Of a stretch of DNA of 6,656 nucleotides, positions 1 to 5,548 are shown one piece after another. The first letter of the stretch is position 1. Each line of letters starts with the position of its first letter. The DNA lies in contig JAJZQR010000302.1 in the NCBI GenBank assembly GCA_021806765.1, positions 1-6,656 on the forward strand. Direction: 5' to 3'. The DNA is from Chloroflexota bacterium. Lineage in GTDB: Bacteria; Chloroflexota; UBA6077. The position numbers and the translations under genes are program-made. Under the pieces are notes generated by a model, which worked only from the letters and a program-made list of their open reading frames with translations, did not search any database and was not told the DNA's origin.

Positions 1-37
1 GCAACGAACGTCTGCAGTCGCTACTAGAGAGGCATGT

Positions 38-709
38 CTATCCGTTTATGGTGCTGAAGACCGGAAGAAACATGTCGGCGGTGATGGCCTGGCCACGCTC
101 CACCACGACGAATTGGTGATCTCGCCTCTCCGGCGACACCAGATCTCGCAAGAGCTCGTCGGAACCGACCATCTCGTCGTAGACGAGGCCGAAAAACTCG
201 GCGAACTGGCGAACGTACCCCCGCAACCGACTTACAGGACATGCCCCTGTGTCGATCAGCGCCGTTCGGTGGTAGCCCTTCATCATCTCGTGGGCTACCC
301 ACCGGGCGGTCTCATCGCCGTATTTCTCGATGCACCTCTGGTATTCCTTGAAGGGATCCATGGAGTGGTCGATCCAGCCCAGGCTGAACCAGTAGGTGCC
401 CGGTTCTTTTTCGAACTCCTCTCGGTATCGATCGTAGGAGCCCAACAGCAGCGAGATGCAGTCGTCCACCCGGGGCACCACCAGCCGCCCCGTACGGGAG
501 GTCAAGCCAACTACCCCGTTGCCGCATTGGCCGTAGCCCAGCAGGATCTCGTCGGCGTCCAGGGCGTTGATCTCTTTCTGAAGGCTCTCCCGAAGTTTGT
601 CGGGGGTCCGATGAAGGCCCTGCTCCAACACCACGAAGGTCGTATCAGGCGGCAGAAGAGGCCGAAGCTCCGCCTCCACTGTCTGGCAGGCGATGACGGC
701 GAGTCTCAA
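38..709 (-). CDS. DUF1638 domain protein (223 aa)
   Basis: I recognise this as the DUF1638 family from its conserved blocks. These are an N-terminal VIAC (residues 5-8), a His in GLHRTP (H33), GYGQCGN (58-64), PRVDDCISLLLGS (79-91) and GTYWFSLGW (104-112). Cysteines C8, C62, C84 and C157 fall in or near conserved blocks and could form a metal or cofactor site, which is inference. No signal peptide or membrane segment is visible, so it is probably cytosolic. The biochemical role of the family is not established to my knowledge. Members are often found beside corrinoid-dependent methyltransferase genes, which fits the neighbours here. The start is a TTG preceded by GAGGAG nine bases upstream (719-724). 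No in-frame ATG, GTG or other TTG lies between it and the upstream in-frame stop at 746-748. It follows the reductase gene by 40 bp and is almost certainly co-transcribed with it. Family call is firm, function unknown. Confidence 0.88.
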   Translation of the reverse strand: MRLAVIACQTVEAELRPLLPPDTTFVVLEQGLHRTPDKLRESLQKEINALDADEILLGYGQCGNGVVGLTSRTGRLVVPRVDDCISLLLGSYDRYREEFEKEPGTYWFSLGWIDHSMDPFKEYQRCIEKYGDETARWVAHEMMKGYHRTALIDTGACPVSRLRGYVRQFAEFFGLVYDEMVGSDELLRDLVSPERRDHQFVVVERGQAITADMFLPVFSTING

Positions 710-718
710 CCCGTTAGT

Positions 719-724
719 CTCCTC
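719..724 (-). promoter_or_regulatory. Ribosome binding site that supports the TTG start of the DUF1638 gene
   Basis: Minus-strand GAGGAG lies nine bases before the TTG at 709. It is the only good Shine-Dalgarno in the 40-bp gap, and the TTG is the only usable start codon in frame after the preceding stop. Confidence 0.65.
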
Positions 725-749
725 TAGGTAGCTATCACAAAGTCTCTAG

Positions 750-2369
750 CTACTCCTCGTCCCAGTGCTTGGAGAAATGGTCCTTGCCCAGGAAGGTGTT
801 AGACCAGGAAGAGCTGTTTCGGAGGCTGCCATCCCTGAAGACGGACGGCCTCTCCAGCATCTTCTCGGCCTCGCCGTAGGGCTTAAGCCGGTCGTAGGCC
901 CTGGCCCAGATGCACTCTTTCTCTGTGGCCTCGCAGATCCCCTGGTGGGAGCCTCCACAGGGACCGTTCCTCTGGTTTTTCGCGCACTGGGACATTGGGC
1001 AGAGGTAGGCCACATCGGGAAGCGAGCAGTCTCCACAGTTGCGGCAGTCGTACAGCGGGATCTTGGCCGCCTGCTCACCCACCTCCAGCAAACGCGCCAG
1101 CCGTTTGTGGTTGTCGACCCGAGTGTAGAAGCCGCGCGCAGCGGCGAAGCCACCGGATTTCTGGTCGAAGACACGACCGTGGAAGAATCGGCTGACCTTG
1201 TAGAAGGCCGGAACCTTCGACCGTAGCCTGCGCTGTCCCTCGGGAGTCAGGGAGGCCAGGTACTGCTGGTTGACCTGGGACGAGCTGAGGCCGGTATCGG
1301 GATCTTGCTCGAAGAAGTAGAATTCGTTTGGCTGCGGGTACTGGATCTCCCTGGCGAAGGTTTTCCAGTCGTCGGGGGCGAAAGAGTCCGCCATCTCGAA
1401 GATCGCCGCGAACTCCTGGGCATCCTTGGGGCCGGAGAGGTAGGCTCCCCTGTAACCGAGACCCTTCAAGACGGCGATCTGCTTGGCCGCGAACTCTCGG
1501 AAGAAAGCCTTACCCTTGTCGGGGGAGTTGAACTGCTTCTCCGCCTCCGCTAGCAGAGCATCGCTGCAGATAGCCCCCGCCACCATGCCCTTATTGAAGT
1601 AGCGGGCTACGGCTCGAGACAGCAGGTAGATGTTAGCTATGACGGGTACGTTGAGCTGATTCATCTCCATGTATCGGAGCAACTCGTCGAACTTTCGGGA
1701 ATCGTACCCCAGCTGGGTGATGATGAACCCGGCCCCGCTAGTGATCTTGCGGGCCAGCTTGTAGTACTGGGGCATCAGTTCCCGCTCCTGCTGCTTGAAA
1801 GGGGAGACGGCGGCGCCCAGGAAGAACTTGGTCTGGCGGAGACGGTTCGTCTGATCCTTAGGGGTGGGGGCGCGAAGCCCCTGGTTCATCTCGTGGAGCA
1901 TGGTGATCAGCCCCACGGAGTCGATATCGAACACGGGGGTCGCCTGCCCCCGATAACCCTCCACCGGGTAGTCCCCGGAGAGGCAGAGGATATTCTCGAA
2001 ACCGGCGCTGGCCAGGGCCCAGGCCCTGCTCTCGAGTCCGCAGCGGTTCGCGTCCTTGCAGGATAGATGGATGATGGCCTGCTGTCGGCGTTCCTCCAGG
2101 AGCATCCCAAGGGATTCGGGAGAGACCTTGGGGGCACCGCCGGCGTTGTCGGTGATGCTGAGGGCGTGGGCGATCCCGGAGCCGGCCAGGTCGTTGGCCA
2201 GGGCAGCCACTTTGGCCGCATTGGTCTCCACCAGCGGGCCTCGGGTGGGGACCAACTCGGCGATACGTACGAAGGTGCCGGTTTCCGTTAGTAATGAGCG
2301 CAGCGTCTGCGGATGGCCTAGCGTATCCATGGATGGCTCCTGTGGTCTTGCTTCTGGTGCCTGAGACAT
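750..2369 (-). CDS. Methylenetetrahydrofolate reductase (MetF-type barrel) fused to a cysteine-rich MTHFR_C domain (539 aa)
   Basis: Residues about 20-335 form a MetF-type TIM barrel. AELVPTRG (37-44) carries the Glu at the position of the MetF catalytic acid. HLSCKDANR (101-109), ILCLSGDYP (127-135, the flavin-site GD block) and FIITQLGYD (215-223) are family signatures. Residues about 430-495 match the MTHFR C-terminal domain seen in acetogen MetV proteins. It has eight cysteines (C442, C445, C448, C457, C462, C471, C479, C486) in CxxCGDC...CP...C.K...NGPCGG...CE...C.W, suited to binding zinc or an iron-sulfur cluster (inference). MetF family enzymes interconvert methylene-THF and methyl-THF on FAD. 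The electron donor here cannot be told from sequence. No membrane segment is seen, so it is probably cytosolic. The start is the ATG at 2369, because an upstream in-frame GTG at 2384 overlaps the AGGAGG that serves this ATG. It is followed after 40 bp by the DUF1638 gene and preceded by a 334-bp gap with its own candidate promoter. Confidence 0.9.
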   Translation of the reverse strand: MSQAPEARPQEPSMDTLGHPQTLRSLLTETGTFVRIAELVPTRGPLVETNAAKVAALANDLAGSGIAHALSITDNAGGAPKVSPESLGMLLEERRQQAIIHLSCKDANRCGLESRAWALASAGFENILCLSGDYPVEGYRGQATPVFDIDSVGLITMLHEMNQGLRAPTPKDQTNRLRQTKFFLGAAVSPFKQQERELMPQYYKLARKITSGAGFIITQLGYDSRKFDELLRYMEMNQLNVPVIANIYLLSRAVARYFNKGMVAGAICSDALLAEAEKQFNSPDKGKAFFREFAAKQIAVLKGLGYRGAYLSGPKDAQEFAAIFEMADSFAPDDWKTFAREIQYPQPNEFYFFEQDPDTGLSSSQVNQQYLASLTPEGQRRLRSKVPAFYKVSRFFHGRVFDQKSGGFAAARGFYTRVDNHKRLARLLEVGEQAAKIPLYDCRNCGDCSLPDVAYLCPMSQCAKNQRNGPCGGSHQGICEATEKECIWARAYDRLKPYGEAEKMLERPSVFRDGSLRNSSSWSNTFLGKDHFSKHWDEE

Positions 2370-2375
2370 CGCATA

Positions 2376-2381
2376 CCTCCT
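2376..2381 (-). promoter_or_regulatory. Shine-Dalgarno AGGAGG fixing the reductase start
   Basis: Minus-strand AGGAGG lies six bases before the ATG at 2369. The alternative GTG start at 2382-2384 would place this Shine-Dalgarno inside the coding region as two Arg codons, so the shorter protein (539 aa) is preferred. Confidence 0.85.
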
Positions 2382-2448
2382 CACAGCTTTGAGGCTCTAC
2401 CCCGCCGTCAGGGTATCACAGCGACTACGTTGGTCGACATTGCCGGCT

Positions 2449-2477
2449 ATTATGCCACCAAGTGCCTGACCTTTGAA
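2449..2477 (-). promoter_or_regulatory. Candidate sigma-70 promoter for the reductase and DUF1638 genes
   Basis: On the minus strand, TTCAAA (2477-2472, 4 of 6 to TTGACA) and CATAAT (2454-2449, 5 of 6 to TATAAT) are separated by 17 bases. Transcription would start near 2442, leaving a leader of about 70 nt. It sits in the 334-bp gap behind the URO-D gene, where a second promoter would be expected. Moderate match only. Confidence 0.45.
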
Positions 2478-2496
2478 ACCATTTGAGAGAAGGTAA

Positions 2497-2511
2497 ACGA
2501 ATCCAATTCGT
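2497..2511. promoter_or_regulatory. Perfect 6-3-6 dyad upstream of the reductase promoter
   Basis: ACGAAT-CCA-ATTCGT is a perfect inverted repeat with a three-base centre. Its centre (2504) is about 62 bases upstream of the predicted start near 2442, a typical position for an activator site. It does not match the TNGTNNNACNA pattern of FadR-type regulators, so a different protein would be needed. The binding role is inference. Confidence 0.35.
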
Positions 2512-2642
2512 GATGGTTGAGAGGCCAGGCCTCCTGGATACCCTTACGCTGACACCGCGTCCTCCGCCCTGGAGACAGCACGCGTGGCATCGGGGGCGTA
2601 GAAGTCGGCTAGACAGACATAGGCAAGGCCGTAGGGCGCATC

Positions 2643-2673
2643 GCATACGTCCTATCTCCACATGGGCGTATGC
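2643..2673. other. Inverted repeat, 7-bp stem, 17-nt loop
   Basis: GCATACG (2643-2649) pairs perfectly with CGTATGC (2667-2673). It lies about 46 bases past the URO-D stop codon. There is no T-run on the minus strand after it, so it might be a 3' end stabiliser or processing hairpin, or chance. Role unknown. Confidence 0.35.
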
Positions 2674-2718
2674 TACATGCCCTCACAACCTCCGGGTCTC
2701 CGTGGTTCAGATGGGTTT

Positions 2719-3819
2719 TCACAGTCCCTCGATGGGGTAGCGGCCATATTTCTGGACGGCCTTGGCCATTGCCCTCACGTTCTCGACCTTGCAGTAGTCG
2801 GTGAGGCTGTTGGCGCTGGTGACCATGTATCCGCCGCCGGGCCCGGCGGTGGCTATCCTCTGCTTCACCTCGGTATCGACCTCCTCCGGCGTGCCTCGGG
2901 TGAGGGTGTAGTCCAGGTCGATGTTGCCGGCGATGGCGACCCTGTCGCCGTACTCTCTCTTCATCTTGCCGATATCCATGGCGGCCGGCTGTATGGGGTG
3001 GACGGCGTTCATGCCCAGGGTGAGCAGGTCCGGCAGTAGGGGGAAGAGGTTCCCGTCGCTGTGGAAGATCCAGGGTTTCTTGATCTCCTGGGCCACGCTC
3101 TTCATGTGAGGGAGGAAGAACTCCCGGAAGACCTTGGGCGACATGAAGGGTCCGTTGTTGCCCGCCAGGTCGTCGTTGGCCCAGAGGAAGTCGAAGTCCA
3201 GTTCGTTCAGATGCTTCACAACTCTAGCCGACCAGGCGGAGAACCGGCTGTGGATCTCGTGCACGAGATCTGGATCGTCGTAGAGCATGTAGCCGAAGGC
3301 GTCTAACCCCATGCTTTCCAGGGTGGAGGCGGCCCCCAGCCGGACGCGGGCGAAGACGGCGAATTCCTGCTTGTACTCCTTGAGCCACTGGGCCACCCGT
3401 TCGTAGCGGGCCGGGTGATCCGGGTCGGGCAGGAACTTGTCGAACAGCTCCAGAGCTTGACGGGAGTCGAGGAGCCCTTTCTTGATGTAGGCGCGTCCCG
3501 TTGCCTCGTCTGTGCCCATATCAGCGATCCAGGGGGGCACGAAGTCGAAGGTGATCTTGTTGGGGTAGTAGTAGCTAGCAGCAAAACTATCGGTGGATTG
3601 GAGAGCCTGGCCCGCCGTGGCTCCGACCCCCTTGGGGAAGTGGTAGCCGAACCCATCCATCCCGAGTTCCCGGCAGAGGTCGCCGGGATCGAAGTCGGCC
3701 CTTCCCATGACCTTAACCTGGAGTTCCTCTTCGATGTCGTTCTCTATCCAGGGAACGCGATCTGGTTCCTCCCTCCTCAGGAAGGTCAGAACGCGCTCGC
3801 GGGGTGTCATCTCTGCCAT
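2719..3819 (-). CDS. URO-D superfamily protein, probable methyltransferase-like (366 aa), not HemE
   Basis: The protein opens with MTPRERVLTFLRREEPDRVPW (residues 4-24), the standard start of URO-D superfamily proteins of the corrinoid methyltransferase side. Other family blocks are NDDLAGNNGPFMSP (215-228), FHSDGN (252-257), HPIQP (274-278), AGNID (297-301), GPGGGYM (326-332) and ENVRAM (346-351). The HemE N-terminal arginine motif for uroporphyrinogen binding is absent, so this is not heme synthesis. MtaA-type methyltransferases bind zinc with His-x-Cys and a later Cys. Here these positions read H253-S-D255 and SAN (335-337), so the thiol ligands are missing and the chemistry may differ. 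No membrane segment or signal peptide is visible. The ATG at 3819 is chosen because AGGAG (3825-3829) precedes it by five bases; an extension to a GTG at 3888 would translate tandem-repeat DNA. The gene lies between the transporter and the reductase, pointing to methyl-group metabolism (inference). Substrate unknown. Confidence 0.87.
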   Translation of the reverse strand: MAEMTPRERVLTFLRREEPDRVPWIENDIEEELQVKVMGRADFDPGDLCRELGMDGFGYHFPKGVGATAGQALQSTDSFAASYYYPNKITFDFVPPWIADMGTDEATGRAYIKKGLLDSRQALELFDKFLPDPDHPARYERVAQWLKEYKQEFAVFARVRLGAASTLESMGLDAFGYMLYDDPDLVHEIHSRFSAWSARVVKHLNELDFDFLWANDDLAGNNGPFMSPKVFREFFLPHMKSVAQEIKKPWIFHSDGNLFPLLPDLLTLGMNAVHPIQPAAMDIGKMKREYGDRVAIAGNIDLDYTLTRGTPEEVDTEVKQRIATAGPGGGYMVTSANSLTDYCKVENVRAMAKAVQKYGRYPIEGL

Positions 3820-3824
3820 GATTG

Positions 3825-3829
3825 CTCCT
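3825..3829 (-). promoter_or_regulatory. Ribosome binding site AGGAG for the URO-D gene
   Basis: AGGAG lies five bases before the ATG at 3819. It decides against the longer frame beginning with GTG at 3888, whose extra 23 residues are encoded by the heptamer repeat and hairpin DNA. Confidence 0.8.
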
Positions 3830-3833
3830 GAAC

Positions 3834-3868
3834 GAGTGATGAGCGATGAGCAATGAGTGATGAGTGAC
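3834..3868. repeat. Five tandem degenerate heptamers
   Basis: On the plus strand five consecutive 7-mers read GAGTGAT, GAGCGAT, GAGCAAT, GAGTGAT, GAGTGAC, i.e. GAGYRAY with no gaps. On the minus strand this is an ATCACTC-type repeat. It lies just upstream of the URO-D ribosome binding site. The unit is not a multiple of three and the tract lies outside coding sequence, as expected for an intergenic short tandem repeat family. Confidence 0.85.
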
Positions 3869-3900
3869 GGAGGGCCGTCACCCACCACTCTTGACTCATT
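3852..3900. other. Two-part hairpin in the transporter to URO-D gap
   Basis: The inner stem GTGACGG (3864-3870) / CCGTCAC (3875-3881) has a four-base loop. An outer perfect 7-bp arm pair, AATGAGT (3852-3858) / ACTCATT (3894-3900), flanks it with an unequal internal loop. There is no T-run on the minus strand, so it is not a classical terminator. It could be an mRNA processing or stabilising structure between the two cistrons. Confidence 0.5.
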
Positions 3901-3905
3901 ACCTT

Positions 3906-5270
3906 CTACGCCGAGATCTCTTCCAGCACCTTACCCTTGGTCTCCGGGCCCAGAAGCAGAACATTCAGGGCGCCGATCACGAAGGCTAGACCACCCAGGG
4001 TGAAGACAGCCGGGGTGCCCCAGGAGACCATGATGATGGGCACCACGGCCGGACCGATGAGGCCCCCGATGCGGCCCCAGGAGGAGGCAGTGCCACAGCC
4101 GGTGGCGCGGGCCCGGGTGGGGAACAGTTCGGGAGTATAGGCGTACAGCACGGACCACATCCCGAAGAAGAAGAACTGCATGAAGGCGCCGGCAATGATC
4201 AGCCCTGCCTGGGAAGAGGCCTGGCCGTAGAAGTAGGCGGCCGCGCCACTCAGGAGCACGTATCCGATCACGGAGATCTTGCGGCCCAGCCGTTCCACGA
4301 GATAGGCCGCTGAGAAGAAACCGGGAACGCCCCAGAGGGTCATGAGCAGCACGAACTCGATGGACTTAGTGACGGTGAAGCCTTTGTCCACCAGCAGCTT
4401 ACCCATCCAGGTGGTGATGCCATAGTAGCCGAGGAGCACGGTGAACCAGAGCACCCAGACCATGATGGTGCGGGTGCGATAGCCCGGTGTGAACAGTTCC
4501 CACAGGGAGAAGCCGCCCTTGGCGACCTCGTCGGCGATGGCGTGTTCAGAGGGCTTGGGGAGCGGCTTGGCGTAGGCCTTCTGGACGTTGGACTCGATCA
4601 GCTTCATGGTCGTTTCGGCTTCCTCCAGCCGACCACGAGCCTCGTACCATCGCGGGGACTCGGGCACCTGGCGACGGATGATCAGCACATAGATGGCGGG
4701 CAAGCCCTCGGCCACGAACACCAACCGCCAGCCACCCACGGGCACCAGCAGCAGGGCCGCTACGCCGGCAAGAATGAAGCCCAGGGGCCAGAACCCCTCC
4801 AGCAGGGCGATGTACTTGCCTCGTTGAGCTGCCGGAAGGAACTCGGAGACCAGCGACTGGGCGATGGGGAACTCTGCTCCCATCCCGAACCCTAACAGGA
4901 AGCGGAAAACCCAGAGCGCCTGCACGTTCCACGCGACGGCGCAGAGGAGGCTGGCCGTGCCCCACAGGACCATGCTCCACTGGAAGACGGCCTTGCGGCC
5001 AATGCGGTCGGCCAGTATGCCTGCCAGACCGGCTCCAAAGGCCATGCCTGCCAGGCTAGCGCTGCCGACCAGACCGCTGGCGGCGGCGCTCAGGTTCAGT
5101 TCCTTGCTGATGGGGGCAAGCAAGAAGGTCATCATGGCCAGATCTACGGAGTCGAAGAGCCAGGCCGTAGCGATGATGAGGAAGATTACCCGCTGGTAGC
5201 GGGTCAGCGGCAGTCGCTCCATGCGTTGCGGCAGATTGAGCGAGCCAAATCCGGCGGCGATCGCAGACAT
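3906..5270 (-). CDS. MFS transporter, sugar-porter / metabolite:H+ symporter type (454 aa)
   Basis: This is a 12-helix type major facilitator of typical length. TM1 carries two Asp in WLFDSVDLAMM (D40, D43). The loop 2-3 motif is GILADRIGRK (84-93), with its second-half copy YLVERLGRK (323-331). RFLLGFGMGAEFP (123-135), PESPRW (203-208), YTPELFPTRARATGCG (378-393) and the C-terminal PETKGK (442-447) are hallmarks of the sugar-porter and aromatic-acid/niacin-like symporter groups. A soluble loop of about 60 residues (206-265) separates the two halves. The protein would sit in the inner membrane and import a small, probably organic-acid or heterocyclic solute. The substrate is not readable from sequence. 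The ATG at 5270 has GGAGGG five bases upstream. A promoter, an operator-like dyad and a leader of about 270 nt precede it, making it the first gene of the regulated unit. The URO-D gene follows after 86 bp. Confidence 0.9.
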   Translation of the reverse strand: MSAIAAGFGSLNLPQRMERLPLTRYQRVIFLIIATAWLFDSVDLAMMTFLLAPISKELNLSAAASGLVGSASLAGMAFGAGLAGILADRIGRKAVFQWSMVLWGTASLLCAVAWNVQALWVFRFLLGFGMGAEFPIAQSLVSEFLPAAQRGKYIALLEGFWPLGFILAGVAALLLVPVGGWRLVFVAEGLPAIYVLIIRRQVPESPRWYEARGRLEEAETTMKLIESNVQKAYAKPLPKPSEHAIADEVAKGGFSLWELFTPGYRTRTIMVWVLWFTVLLGYYGITTWMGKLLVDKGFTVTKSIEFVLLMTLWGVPGFFSAAYLVERLGRKISVIGYVLLSGAAAYFYGQASSQAGLIIAGAFMQFFFFGMWSVLYAYTPELFPTRARATGCGTASSWGRIGGLIGPAVVPIIMVSWGTPAVFTLGGLAFVIGALNVLLLGPETKGKVLEEISA

Positions 5271-5275
5271 CTTTT

Positions 5276-5281
5276 CCCTCC
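5276..5281 (-). promoter_or_regulatory. Ribosome binding site GGAGGG for the transporter
   Basis: GGAGGG followed by AAAAG directly precedes the ATG at 5270. This good site confirms the start and shows that the stronger Shine-Dalgarno-like sequence about 110 bases upstream (5389-5399) is not the transporter's own. Confidence 0.8.
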
Positions 5282-5303
5282 ATAAGGAGATGGCAAATAG
5301 CGC

Positions 5304-5316
5304 TACCGGTCCGGTA
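5304..5316. promoter_or_regulatory. 13-bp dyad TACCGG-T-CCGGTA
   Basis: This is a perfect 6-bp inverted repeat around one base, 34 bases before the transporter start codon. It could be a compact RNA element or a protein site. It is not of the FadR operator pattern. Confidence 0.3.
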
Positions 5317-5324
5317 AGTCACAT

Positions 5325-5336
5325 CGCGTCGACGCG
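5325..5336. promoter_or_regulatory. 12-bp perfect palindrome CGCGTCGACGCG
   Basis: A perfect, gapless palindrome eight bases from the 13-bp dyad at 5304-5316. A gapless palindrome cannot form a good RNA hairpin, so a DNA-binding site is a better guess than RNA structure, or it is chance in GC-rich DNA. Confidence 0.3.
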
Positions 5337-5382
5337 GAGGCTGCCGTCCTTGGCAGAGGTCGAGGGGTTCAGTTGTGGAAAG

Positions 5383-5453
5383 CGGCTCTCACCTCCTTTG
5401 CTGACTGGCCTTGCTGGCCTTCCTTCCGAAGCGTAAGCCCTGTCTGAGAGCCG
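5383..5453 (-). other. 9-bp inverted repeat enclosing a 53-nt loop beside an orphan Shine-Dalgarno
   Basis: Arms 5383-5391 and 5445-5453 are perfectly complementary over nine bases. The later arm overlaps the last three bases of AAAGGAGGTGA (5389-5399), so folding would partly hide that ribosome-binding sequence. The only start codon in contact is a GTG inside it, which opens a 7-codon frame. Confidence 0.4.
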
Positions 5454-5524
5454 GGGCCGGGAGTGCCTCGGCAAGAATCGGCGGCCACCCTGACAACCGA
5501 GATGATGGAACGGGCGCGCGGGCG

Positions 5525-5539
5525 AATGGTTAGACCATT
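5525..5539. promoter_or_regulatory. Predicted FadR/GntR-type operator
   Basis: AATGGT-TAG-ACCATT is a perfect 15-bp dyad containing TGGTNNNACCA, the operator pattern known for the FadR subfamily (TNGTNNNACNA). It begins about three bases downstream of the expected transcription start of the transporter promoter, where a bound dimer would block RNA polymerase. The gene for a FadR-subfamily regulator ends 73 bases away. Pairing of this regulator with this site is inference, but position, symmetry and family all agree. Confidence 0.7.
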
Positions 5540-5548
5540 ACCGCGCCT

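Larger units (their letters stand above)
2385..2718. other. 334-bp non-coding gap between the URO-D and reductase genes
   Basis: I see no convincing gene here. Open frames through it have Arg/Cys-rich, composition-driven translations and no good ribosome binding site. The gap holds a candidate promoter (2449-2477), a 15-bp dyad (2497-2511), a GC-rich inverted repeat GAGGCC-A-GGCCTC (2521-2533), and a 7-bp stem with a 17-nt loop (2643-2673). No hairpin followed by a T-run marks a classical terminator, and I do not recognise a riboswitch class. Confidence 0.6.
5271..5542 (-). promoter_or_regulatory. Long structured 5' leader of the transporter mRNA, class not recognised
   Basis: From the predicted start near 5542 to the ATG is about 270 nt with no credible gene. 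Within it, in transcript order, are the operator dyad, a 9-bp arm TGAGAGCCG (5445-5453) that pairs perfectly with CGGCTCTCA (5383-5391), and a tandem 9-mer repeat (5405-5413 and 5414-5422, one mismatch). There follow a perfect AAAGGAGGTGA (5389-5399) without a start codon, CTGCC/GGCAG (5341-5356), a 12-bp palindrome (5325-5336) and a 13-bp dyad (5304-5316). It may be a cis-regulatory RNA. I could not match it to T-box, cobalamin or other known riboswitch consensus. Confidence 0.4.

Noticed and set aside
113..727. A 204-codon open frame on the plus strand opposite the DUF1638 gene
   Set aside because: It is a shadow of the real gene on the other strand. The minus-strand frame carries the conserved family motifs, while this one has none.
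746..1174. A 142-codon frame overlapping the 3' part of the reductase
   Set aside because: It is an alternate frame of the cysteine-rich domain coding region, rich in Arg/Ser/Thr/Pro, typical of a GC-rich shadow frame.
2425..2661. A 78-codon open frame on the minus strand in the 334-bp gap
   Set aside because: The translation is rich in Arg, Cys and Ser without any motif, there is no good ribosome binding site, and it overlaps the promoter elements.
2719..3819. HemE, uroporphyrinogen decarboxylase of heme synthesis
   Set aside because: The N-terminal Arg-rich substrate motif of HemE is missing and the blocks match the methyltransferase-like side of the superfamily. The neighbours are C1 genes, not heme genes.
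5056..5322. An 88-codon frame starting at a GTG upstream of the transporter
   Set aside because: It runs out of frame through the transporter N-terminus, has no ribosome binding site, and the transporter's own site and membrane motifs are clear.
5478..5494. CAGGGTGGCCGCC on the minus strand resembles the T-box AGGGTGGNACCGCG sequence
   Set aside because: The match breaks after AGGGTGG, no complementary antiterminator or terminator partner is apparent, and the downstream gene is not an amino acid or tRNA gene.
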